DNA of 64,000 nt from Gentiana macrophylla. Taxonomy: Eukaryota > Streptophyta > Magnoliopsida > Gentianales > Gentianaceae. The DNA is taken from contig JAOBSW010000831.1 in assembly GCA_026214975.1 (NCBI GenBank), positions 106,993-170,992 on the forward strand, given 5' to 3'. Positions 10,826 to 19,592 of this stretch are shown piece after piece. Within the stretch, counting starts at the first letter, position 1. Each line of letters begins with the position of its first letter. A model generated the notes under the pieces. That model was not told the origin of the DNA, made no database searches, and was given only the letters and a program-made list of their open reading frames with translations. A program made the position numbers and the translations under genes.

Positions 10826-12248
10826 TGTTAAGGGTGATTTTATACGTTTTATAAGGATATATTTTATATCAATTTCCCCCATATGTGGATGTTTCTCATA
10901 GAAATCGAGCTTTATATTGAAATATTGAGTAAATGATGTTTTCAATGGTTAAATTAATAAACGAATTTAATTAGGTGCTTAAATGGTGATTTTATATGAT
11001 TTTGGAATTATGTTACGCTTTGGTATGTTTTCCTAATTTGTAGATACACATTGGTTATGGAAAAGATGATCTTAAAGAGAGAAATTCGAGTGGAGAAAGA
11101 ATCAAAAGGATTTATGGAAGAATAAAATATTTAAGGAAAGAAATCAAGTTGATTGATCCAGTTGGACGAGCGTCCAAGGCCCGTCCAGAGTGGACGAGCG
11201 TCCAAGGCCCGTCCAGAGTGGACGGCCGTCCATCAAATCAAACGAGCGTCTGAAGCAGTCCAAAGCATTTGGACGGGCGTCCACAATTCCGGACGGGCGT
11301 CCGCGGCCGACTTAGGCAAAACCGACTTACTTTTCTATATATAGCAGCTGCACCCCAACCCTAAATATACATAATTTCTCATACACTAAAACCTAGAGGA
11401 GCAGCCGCACTTTGGGAGTCTCAAGGCCGGTCACCCGAGCCTTGTGCTCGGGTGATCCGAGGTTAGATTAGGATCGTTTTTGTTTCGTTTTCAATTCATG
11501 GAGATCATCCATTGTATAAACTATGTGAGTTTATCTTTTTAATTTATTCAATCCCTGTTTTATTTTCATGATCTTTGATTCGTTTTGTATCTTCCTATGT
11601 TTATGTGCTATGCAATCAATATCGGAAGATGAATTGCTTATTGATGTTTACCGTATGACGATAGTCGGTGTAAACCTTAGATCACCATAGGAAAGATGGG
11701 ATTTTTAACCTTGACATAACGGAAGTTCATAGGTTAGATTTCTAGGTTGTTAGATCTAATAAATCTTGCACCTTGTTTTGAAAGCGTTAATCTCTATAGA
11801 TCGGAAGATGATGAGATTGATAGACGGATTACTTACGGAAGTAGGAATTCATACCTTTGATTGGTGAAACCACAATATTGAATTAAAATCATGAGATGAA
11901 CTAGGGTTGAAATCACTTGGTTTGTATATTGTTTGATCCCATGTATCGTTGTTTTATGTTCTTTTCGTTTATAGTTTTATTTAATTAATTTTCGCTTTTA
12001 TCCTTCCTGGCTTTGGATTGACAATCCTCTGTCCAGCTTATCTTTCTGTTTTTAGTTTAGGTTTAGTAGTAACAATTTAAGGAATTAATAAGATTATATT
12101 CAACATCCCAATTCCCTGTGGATCGATACCCGTACTTACCCTACTATGCTAGCAATTACCCGATATTCGGTCGGTTAGGAGTTAGTTTGCATGTTAGGTA
12201 TAGGTTTATAAATTATTTTTTGTTTAGTGATGCAAAATCCTCCGAACA
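10826..12248 (+). mobile_element. Solo LTR (1,423 bp) with perfect target-site duplication
   Basis: It begins TGTTAAGGGTGATTTTATA and ends CCTCCGAACA (TG...CA), flanked on both sides by TCTAC (10821-10825 and 12249-12253). The empty site, with one TCTAC, is present in duplicate copy 2 at 15410-15414. Inside are five 12-bp palindromic GGACGNGCGTCC-type motifs, then a TATA box (11336-11343) and a likely U5. There is no internal domain, so this is a solo LTR left by LTR-LTR recombination. Relatives occur at 57261-58640 and, inverted, at 58640-59988. Superfamily cannot be told from an LTR alone. Confidence 0.88.
11164..11302 (+). promoter_or_regulatory. Cluster of GGACG-NN-CGTCC palindromes upstream of an LTR TATA box
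   Basis: Palindromic 12-mers occur at 11164, 11192, 11220, 11271 and 11291, and the TATATATA box follows at 11336. The first two copies sit in a 28-bp tandem repeat. The related LTR at 57261 has the same motif, for example at 57733-57744, again just upstream of its TATA box. Conservation of motif and position suggests binding sites for a dimeric regulator of LTR transcription; this is inference. Confidence 0.5.
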
Positions 12249-12376
12249 TCTACCTTCCCATCAGCTTAAGTTTTTGAGAGAGATAGTAGTTCAACAGTCT
12301 TGTAGCACAGCAAGTTAAAACAAATTACCTATGAAAACAGTCCCTAAGCACCATATCTTTGATCCTCATATCTTCC

Positions 12377-12377
12377 C

Positions 12378-12406
<29 letters not shown>
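12377..12406. repeat. Long A homopolymer in duplicate copy 1
   Basis: An uninterrupted run of about 30 A is preceded by TCTTCCC and followed by TTTTCATGGG. In copy 2 the same site is a shorter and interrupted A-run (about 15541-15572). Length may be unreliable in sequencing. Confidence 0.8.
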
Positions 12407-12410
<4 letters not shown>

Positions 12411-12585
12411 CATGGGAAATAATAAATATTCATATCCCACACATAGAATGGCCGTAGTGTCGAGAGTTAGATTCCCAGAGAAAGCATCCACCAATATTAC
12501 ATTATATATTGTCAAAGAAACATTCATACAGGAAGAACGACCCTTTCTTTTCATTAAAATAATCTTGAAGAAACTTTTTCACAGC

Positions 12586-12636
12586 TATAAATTGATCTCT
12601 AATCAATTTGTTAAACTCAAAAGCATTTGGTTTTTC
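12586..12636 (+). promoter_or_regulatory. Orphan copy of the cysteine-rich gene 1 promoter
   Basis: TATAAATT at 12586-12593 and the following 40 bp match the region with TATAAATT at 15750 that lies about 100 bp upstream of the ATG of cysteine-rich peptide gene 1. Here the match stops at about 12636 and a copia fragment follows, so the promoter-like sequence has no gene behind it. Confidence 0.55.
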
Positions 12637-12908
12637 TGAGGCCGGGAATAACGCAAAGTAGAATCAGCAAATGGTGAGCGATGGCTTTTCTGATAGAGAC
12701 ATGCATCACAATGAGAAAGACTAAACAAACTATAAGTTGCCGAAGGATGTTATAGCAGAACATGATAGAGGATAGCAGACGCAGGATGACCACAACGGTG
12801 ATGCCAAGTCATTGAGTTAGTTTTATGTGCAGAAAAGGAAAAAATTGGAATAGTGGACCAGAGTTACATACCATTTTGAGCTGGCTCCTGGTGAAGATAT
12901 TTTCCTGT

Positions 12909-13337
12909 TTATATATCTTTTACCAGAAAAGAGTCAGGTAAAAATTCAACAAAGATAGAATTATTAGCACATAATTTAGAAACAAATAATAAGTTCTGAG
13001 TAAGTCGGGGAACACATAAAACATTACATAAAGTAAATGTGATAGAAGAAGAAGGTAAGGATGTTGAACCAATATGTGTGATGGGCAATGCACTGCCATC
13101 ACCAATAAGAATCTCTTCCTGGCCATGATAGACGGTATGGTGGCTGAACGTTCGAAAATCCGCGGTCATATGATGTAAAGCGCTACTATCCAGGAGCCAT
13201 GATTGAGGATGTGTGGTGGTGGCATGATATGCAGTAGGCATAGACGATGTACAAGCACATATTTTTCTTTTTTGCTGATGATGAGCAGTGATGCGGTGGT
13301 TGTTGTTGTTTTTTTTAAAAATGTTTTTTATGAACAA
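12909..13337 (-). pseudogene. Copia protease-region relic
   Basis: The 142-codon frame contains SWLLDSSALHHMTADFRTF, IGDGSALPITHIGS, LCNVLCVPRLTQNLLFVSKL and LPDSFLVKDI, the usual order of a copia protease ending at the pre-integrase linker. The catalytic D-S-G reads D-S-S, so activity would be lost. Histidine- and threonine-rich sequence precedes it. Confidence 0.8.
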
Positions 13338-13588
13338 TGCTACTTTTGGGAAGGATAAGAGAGGAGAAGAAGCAAGATAACCGTTGACCGGTGGGTAAGG
13401 ATGGTCTGATTCGGAAAAGAAGCCATTAAAAGATTAAGAGGAGGAAAAAAAGAAGAGAGAAGAGAATCAATTGGAGCGAGAGGAGACCGACCGCTACAGA
13501 GAAAGGCCGATGGTGGCAGCGATTAAGGTGGTAGGAAGGAAAAAAAAGGAGAGGAAAACCCAAGGAAAAAATGCTCTGATATATACCA

Positions 13589-13763
13589 TGATAGAAGAGT
13601 TGTGGAAAATATTTTTGTTTATTGAATGAATTGTCTGTACAATAATGGTTACATATACAGTATAACATGAGATCCTACCTCTAGTATGAATGAAATAAAT
13701 GTTGTATATTTTACAATTAATGCAATATATTATGTAATTAATTCTTATACACCTAATATCCCA
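13589..13763 (-). repeat. Short LTR of the copia fragment (about 175 bp)
   Basis: On the minus strand it starts TGGGATATTAGGTGTATAAG and ends AACTCTTCTATCA, directly followed by TGGTATATATCAGAGC, a slightly expanded initiator-Met primer binding site (13573-13588). Only one LTR is present, so the outer boundary is estimated from the TG...CA rule. Confidence 0.6.
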
Positions 13764-14355
13764 CTATCCATAGGCGCACGCCTATAGATCGGTAGGCGTA
13801 GACCAATGACCCGGAATGTCCAAAATCATGTTATTGGCCCCTTTTGAGCATGCTTTAGAGTAGATACCTTTTGTGGAGTGTTGTAAATTTAAATGTGAGC
13901 GTTCTAGTTGCTTTGGTTCCCCACGGTAACTTACGGGAGCATTCGAACATGAAAAGTTTGGCCTTACGAGGTGTTGTTCCGGAATGGCAACATAGTATTT
14001 GTTATATGACGAAGCTAGGGGTTCGGTTTCTAGTGGATTTGGCTTACCACCTTGTGGAGATACTCTGCGGGGAGAAGCTCAGGATCATTGGAAACCTGAT
14101 ACCTTAGCCTCGTGGATATTGGATTAGAATCCGGTATTTTTCTGACACGTGTTAGGTAGTGTAATATAGAGTTGTCTAAGGTCTAGTAGTCCATAGAAGC
14201 CTTTTTATATGCAATTAACATAAGTGGTTAGTTTAAACGCTTAAATATGTACTTAAGAGTCTAAAAGATAAAGTATACTAATCCTTGGTGATGCACGTTT
14301 CGTTTTCGCAACCGCGAGTTGGACTCTACCTGAGTCGGGCTCATGCCATATGAGG
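13764..14355. other. Unclassified sequence between the duplicate copies
   Basis: A 78-codon open frame at 13871-14107 (starting MWSVVNLNVSVL) matches nothing I recognise. The phrase ATTGGCCCCTTTTGAGCATG and the general composition resemble decayed LTR sequence. I see no gene. Confidence 0.35.
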
Positions 14356-15044
14356 GGTTGAATATGTCGTGGGGTATTCTCACCTCGCAAAGTGTCATTA
14401 GAATTTTATGCAACACATTCCTTGTTTTCATGAGGTGCTAGCGGGCTAGTTGGAGGGGAGTGTGTTCTTATAAAATACTTGGTTGCGTGTGTAGACTTTC
14501 AGTGCTTTATATTTATATCTTGTTGTTGCTTGAACATATTCAATGCTTCCACTCTCTACTACGTATGTTTGTACTTGTCCTCTATATGTATTGTTTTCAC
14601 CCTTTGAAGGTGTTGCAGGTTTAGTGTTTGATTGCGAGTGCTTCGAGGATAGACCTCAGGATGCTCCGGTAGTGCTTTGATGAAGTTGTTCTCTTTTCAA
14701 TTAGGTAATAGATGAATTTTATCATTTTATAAGCCTACTGAATCTTGTATAGTATTGAACTTGTGGAATATCGTTCAACTCTCGGATTTTAAATGTTGTA
14801 AGGACTCGGCCTTTGGTTTTCCTATTCTATCCTTAGCTTGGTATGTTTTCCCGAGTCGTTTTAATTTACGCAATTATACTCTGATGACGTATATGTAAGG
14901 TTTACGTATATAATTTGATATAAATTTATGTTATATACATGTCGGGCGTTTTTTTTTCTGGATAAAGACTCGATGTCTGAAAACAGGGCGTCACTCCTTC
15001 TACATCTTCCTCTTTTTCCATCTCTTTCCTTCGAACCCTAACTA

Positions 15045-15398
15045 ATGGCACCAAAGGCTATAGAGAAGAAACCCGATGCTGAGAAGAAGCCAACAGAGGA
15101 GAAGAAGACCACCACCGCTGGTAAGGTTCTAGTAAGGAAGAAGCTTCCCAAGTATGCCAATGACGTATCCGAAGACAAGAGGAAAAGAAGAACAAGAAGA
15201 GCATCGAGACCTATATGATCTTTATAGGTCTTTAAGGTTTTGAAGCAGGTTCATCCATACATTGGGATCTATATAGGTCTCCGGATTGGATTGGCTTGGT
15301 ATAACAAGAAGATGACGATTACTTATAAGGAGATTCCGACTGCCGTGAGACTTGTGTTGCCTGGTGAATTGGCGAAGCATGCTATTTGGCGAGCATAA
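15045..15398 (+). pseudogene. Histone H2B pseudogene, copy 2
   Basis: It has the same N-terminal tail, the same frameshifts and the same loss of the central helix as copy 1. The terminal stop differs: TGG CGA GCA TAA here against TGG TGA in copy 1, so the reading tail is two codons longer. Some differences fall at CAG (CAGACTGCC against CCGACTGCC). Confidence 0.9.
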
Positions 15399-15749
15399 AC
15401 TTTTAATTATCTACCTTCCCATCAGCTTATGTTTTTGAGAGAGATAGTAATTCAACAGTCTTGTAGCACAGCAAGTTAAAACAAATTACCTATGAAAACA
15501 GTCCCTAAGCACCATATCTTTGATCCTCATATCTTCCCAACAACAAAAACACAAAAAAAAAAAAAAAAAAAAATCATGGGAAATAATAAATATTCATATC
15601 CCACACATAGAATGGCCGTAGTGTCGAGAGTTAGATACCCAGAGAAAGCATCCACCAATATTACATTATATATTGTCAAAGAAACATTCATACAGGAAGA
15701 ACGACCCTTTCTTTTCATTAAAATAATCTTGAAGAAACTTTTTCACTGC

Positions 15750-15757
15750 TATAAATT
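15750..15757 (+). promoter_or_regulatory. TATA box of cysteine-rich peptide gene 1
   Basis: TATAAATT lies 99 bp upstream of the ATG, which predicts a start site near 15780 and a leader of about 70 nt. The paralogue at 39178 has TATAAATAG at a similar distance once its LINE insertion is discounted, which supports the call. Confidence 0.6.
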
Positions 15758-15848
15758 GATTTCTACTCAAATTGTTAAACTCACAAGCATTTGCATTTCA
15801 TAGCATACATTAACTAAAATATATCATTTAATTAAGAGGAGATCGACG

Positions 15849-17061
15849 ATGGCTGCAAATATGGTTTACTTTCTCCTCATTCTTATCATTGCTGCAGGTT
15901 CGTTCAAATTTTGATAGATTTACTTTTCAAAAGTCTACGTAGTATTTATACCTTCAACATGGTTGTGAGTGTTTTGATTTTGGATCATCTTTTCGATTCG
16001 AGTCAAACAACAATGATTTTCTAACTCAATTCGAGTTGGAATTTTAAAAGTTTTACATGCTAGATCAATACAGGTCTTTTCAGACTATAATTAGGTTAGA
16101 AAAACTTTCAACATTCTGTATGAAATTTGGTCATAATCAATCAATGAGCGCGGAAAGGTAGAAGTGGAATCCGAATATTGTGTATTAAGATTGTTTTTTG
16201 TGGTGTGAAAAACGTACACTTATTTTTTTCGTAAATTTCCTTACAAATATAAAATGTGTGGTGGATGATGTAGACTCTATTTAGTTTTGTTTTGTTCTTT
16301 TTTTTTTCTTTTTCTCTCGTATGTGCACGCGCAGGAGTGTTCAATCTGCATTCCTTCTACAATTGCATTAATTGTAGTTGCAACAATCAATTTGATGTAA
16401 AATGATCCGTCTATATCATTTCGTTACACAAAACCATCTGCGTCGTACATTTCCAATGAAAGAATGAAGGAAAAAACATAACACCACTAAACTTAGACCT
16501 CCGTATGCTAGTCATAATGGATTTGATAATTACTTAAGCTCATCGTCCCTGCTTTGCCGAATTAAAATAAATAACCTAAGTTACATTATAATGTCCATTA
16601 CTATGTCTCAACGTATATCTTAATAATCCTTTTTCTAATTTGCAATATGACATTTTGCATTAAAACCAATAAAACAGAAAACCCCCTCCATTTTATGCAC
16701 ATCAAATGACGTAGACCTATAATTTTACCGATTTAATGTTTTTTTTCTTTTCTTTTTTTTTTTTTTCCAGTTTTTTCCGTTCGGTTTATATGACCGACCA
16801 GTTTAATTTCTTAAACTTACAGCTTGCACCGAACCAGCAGCAAATGCAATGCAGCCAAGAAAATGGATTCAAGGCAGCACCAAAATTTTATGTGAAAACA
16901 TTTCGGACGATTTCGGTTGCAGAAACAATGATGATTGCCCAGACATTGAATGCGAATGCGTCAAGAGTGATTACAGTGACTATAAATCATGCTTACAGAT
17001 CGAGTCCCTAGGGCCAGACGATGAGGATGAGTCTGATATTCCAATACGCCAAGACTATTGA
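15849..17061 (+). CDS. Secreted cysteine-rich (knottin-like) peptide gene 1, two exons
   Basis: Exon 1 is 15849-15897 (49 nt) and exon 2 is 16823-17061, joined across a 925-bp GT-AG intron in phase 1, giving 95 residues. Residues 1-17 (MAANMVYFLLILIIAAA) form a signal peptide. The mature part has cysteines 40, 49, 55, 60, 62 and 73, spaced x8, x5, x4, x1, x10, then an acidic tail (GPDDEDESD). C-x5-C-x4-C-x-C is the middle of an inhibitor cystine knot, as in squash inhibitors and cyclotides; legume NCR peptides are another comparison. An extra cysteine (18) sits near the cleavage site and may be lost. Signal peptide and cysteine exons split by an early phase-1 intron is typical of plant secreted cysteine-rich peptides. 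A paralogue lies at 39178. Function could be defence, signalling or protease inhibition; the sequence does not decide. Confidence 0.72.
16335..16405 (+). other. Possible alternative second exon inside the gene 1 intron
   Basis: A strong pyrimidine tract ends in CGCAG at 16334. Splicing exon 1 to 16335 keeps phase and reads GVFNLHSFYNCINCSCNNQF, stopping at 16403-16405. The product would be a 39-residue secreted peptide with three cysteines (C-x2-C-x-C). It could equally be a chance acceptor or the remnant of another exon. Confidence 0.25.
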
Positions 17062-18245
17062 ATATTAGTTCTATGACCACATTAGTTACATCACAATAAG
17101 CGATATGATATATTTTCACCCTATTGATTATAAGGATCAAAAGGTTAGAAACTATATAGAATATGTGTCGTGTCGATTATTGTGACACAACTGTTGTGCC
17201 AGTTGCATTTCCCAAATCATTTATCTTGATTTTCGAATGAGTTATGCTAGTTTCAAAATAAAATACCACAATATATGACTACAACACTATTTCCACCATT
17301 GATCATGATGTTTGACCAATTATAATATGTGTCCGACTATGATAAATGGTTTAAAAGTTTTTGATCAATTTGGTATTTCAACTGATGTTGTAATTTGCTT
17401 CTGCGGTCAAGGATGTATTGGTTTTTCGATCAATACGCGATTTCGTCAATTTTAATTTGGTATGTTTTGCTTTATTTCTCAAAGCTATTGCAAAGTTCGG
17501 TTTGTGAACTTATTGGATATTTGAATTTAATAATATAATGAATTTGGGTTTTACGGTTTGTCAATGTTCTTATGGGTACGTTGTATATCTTGTTGGGAAA
17601 TTGTAAGTCAAAAAACCGCTAATGGGTTTGTATTTAAGTGGTAAGGAGTCCATTCTAACATTAATTTCGAATAGACTTCGATGTGTGTTTTTGAGAGCAT
17701 ATGATATCATCGAAAAATACGTATTGAGCAGATAATGATAAATTTTTGACCCACTTTATTTCGATAGGGATGAATGAGATAGGAGGTAACGTGTAGATGA
17801 AATGATTCAACTACTCTTATCCCACATAGCTAATTAAAGGCGAATAGAATTTGTTCGAAGGAGCAATACACTATTATTCAGGATGGAGGAATTACATGGC
17901 TGTTGATTCACCACACGTGCACGTGCTGCCGCAGTTTGGCCGGTCTGAGTTGGGGTTGGGGTTTGGGCTTGGGCCATATGGGTATTAGCTTTTTGAACAA
18001 ATTTTGCTTTACAATTTTGCCTATAAAATTAATTCCACTTTAAGTCCAACATGTTAAATTGGTGCATTTGGGTCTATTCCAATCCGACATGTTATGGCCA
18101 CTTCTATTGTTTCAGTAGCCGTGAATTATCTGCAAAACTAATTTGATAGATAAATTTAAACAAAACAACAAAATCCTCAGAAACGTCATATTCATAAGAA
18201 CAAACCGTTGAAATAAAAACTCGACATGCATGTCTTATTCAAAAG
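17062..18245. other. Intergenic sequence downstream of cysteine-rich gene 1
   Basis: It starts with the presumed 3' UTR of gene 1. The rest is AT-rich without coding signal; a G-box-like CACGTG pair lies near 17920. I see no gene or recognisable transposon. Confidence 0.5.
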
Positions 18246-18372
18246 GCATTCGTAAAAGTACATCGCACTTGCAACATGGGTGATACCCTTTAAGGTACTC
18301 GTAACAATACATCACAGTTGCAACAAATGTGATATCTTTTAAGGTACTAGTAATAGTACATCGCGTTTTTAT
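18246..18372. repeat. Tandem repeat, about 52-bp unit, 2.3 copies
   Basis: Units run through GTACATCGCACTTGCAAC..., ATACATCACAGTTGCAAC... and GTACATCGCGTTT, each followed in the complete units by CTTTTAAGGTACT or CCTTTAAGGTACT. They lie just downstream of the small minus-strand candidate gene. Confidence 0.7.
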
Positions 18373-18406
18373 CTAGTACCCAACTAAGAATAACCATGAT
18401 CATAGA

Positions 18407-18893
18407 TCATGACTTCATGTTCGTGAACTGAGTATGCTTCCAAATCAACTTTTTGCACTTAATAATACTTGGCATAGGCACACACGGTTCTAAACTAACA
18501 GATTCATGTTGAACTTCGAAAATAGTTTTACAAAAAATTAGATAAACGATTAAAACAATGTATTTTTTGATAAGAAAATCATTACATGAATTTGTCGAGA
18601 GTACGATCAAACCAGACCTTAAGAACATGAATTACATGCTAGCATTAGTTCCACGAAGAACACTACCCTAAACATGAATTGGATTGCGAAACTAGAAAAG
18701 ATCAAGCCTTTTACCTTATAATATATAACTGTGAATTAGACGACAAAACCTCGTTTTGAGTTTCATCTGCCTCAGTTTTACCACTCCAATCTGCATTGGA
18801 ACAATCAAAACTATCTTCAGACCTCGATAATTTTGCTGCCACGAAGTGACTCCTCATGGAAGCGAATTGACTTATCGCTGGAGAAAGGCACAT
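18407..18893 (-). CDS. Unrecognised small two-exon gene candidate (88 aa)
   Basis: The ATG at 18893 opens exon 1 (18893-18715), which ends at AAG-GTAAAA, a good donor. An acceptor TGTTAG at 18500-18495 joins in phase to exon 2 (18494-18407). The protein starts MCLSPAISQFASMRSHFVAA, passes an acidic middle rich in S, E and D, and ends in a basic stretch KCKKLIWKHTQ. A TATA-like CCTATAAATAGG lies about 20 bp upstream of the ATG (near 18910-18921), which would leave almost no leader. I do not recognise the family. The exon structure is inferred and could be chance. Confidence 0.28.
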
Positions 18894-19592
18894 TTGGGAC
18901 TATTCGAAACCTATTTATAGGAACGAAACAAAAGTGAAAAGGATCTTTTCTCCGATCTACAATCCAATGATAGTTACTTCTTTGAATTACCATTCCTCCA
19001 AAAACTCCAAAAACTTAAGCTGATTGAAAGGTAGATAATTAACATTATATCTTAATATAGAAAATGATTCATAAATTTTCCGTGGGATTACGAGAGTTTA
19101 AAACTACTTTTTTTAATCCATAAATTTGTGACAGTTGTGTCACCGAAAGCTAAAACTAAATTTTCAAACTACGAACTTCATTTTTTTATCAATAAAACTA
19201 TATCATTTTAATGATAAAAAATAAATTCCCGATCTACATTTTTATTATATCGTTTTAATCTAAAAAAAATAAAAATCGAATCTCGGTGGGGTTCGATCCA
19301 CGCGTCTTTAAAAACATAGATCCGCCCACGTCTCAATATCACGAACATAAAATGATGTTGAATATGGATATTACGTAGACTTTTAGGCGTAAATCTATCA
19401 TTTTCTTTTCGAGAAGTAACCATATTTATATATGAACATCAAACTCATGCATACAAGCAAAAAGACAATAATATGAAGCAGTTTAAAAAAAATAATAAAA
19501 ACAAAAAACTGTTTTAATTTTCTCTTGTAAATATACCAAAGACAAAAAAAAGAGACATGTTCTATTCGCTGAAGAGTTTCTTTATTCTTTAA
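18894..19592. other. Intergenic sequence between the small candidate gene and the LBD gene
   Basis: A stretch on the minus strand near 19250-19345 (GGGCGGATCTATG and GTGGATCGAACCCCACC) resembles an old interspersed repeat related in style to the elements ending near 20414 and 22674. A 71-codon open frame at 19423-19208 runs through it and I do not treat it as a gene. Confidence 0.4.

Larger units (their letters stand above)
9767..12636 (+). repeat. Segmental duplication, copy 1 (interrupted by a solo LTR)
   Basis: From GGTTGAATATGTCGTGG at 9767 to about 12636 the sequence matches 14356-15795 nearly base for base, apart from the solo LTR at 10826-12248 that is absent from the second copy. It holds an H2B pseudogene, a long A-run (from 12377) and the promoter-like region that in copy 2 lies directly upstream of cysteine-rich peptide gene 1. 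Copy 1 ends where a copia fragment starts at about 12637. Confidence 0.85.
12637..13763 (-). mobile_element. Gag-deleted copia retrotransposon fragment with its 5' LTR
   Basis: On the minus strand the order is LTR (about 13763-13589), primer binding site, a short leader and gag start (MASFPNQTIL), then directly a protease-region frame at 13337-12909, and the pre-integrase zinc block (WHHRCGHPA, then CDACLYQKSHR) ending at about 12637. Most of gag is missing. Protease shows WLLDSSALHHMT where DSGA is usual. The downstream pol and 3' LTR are absent. The protein resembles that of short-LTR Retrofit/Ale-like copia elements. Confidence 0.8.
14356..15795 (+). repeat. Segmental duplication, copy 2 (uninterrupted)
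   Basis: The match to copy 1 starts at GGTTGAATATGTCG and runs to about 15795, some 50 bp before the ATG of cysteine-rich gene 1. It preserves the empty target site TCTAC at 15410-15414. Differences from copy 1 are scattered substitutions and small indels. Confidence 0.85.

Noticed and set aside
11153..11344. 63-codon open frame in the solo LTR
   Set aside because: It is produced by the GGACG/CGTCC repeat array and overlaps the TATA box; it has no resemblance to protein families.
12331..12639. 102-codon frame with a lysine run, and its near copy at 15492-15803
   Set aside because: The lysines come from an A homopolymer. The frame overlaps the promoter region of gene 1 and is not conserved beyond the DNA duplication.
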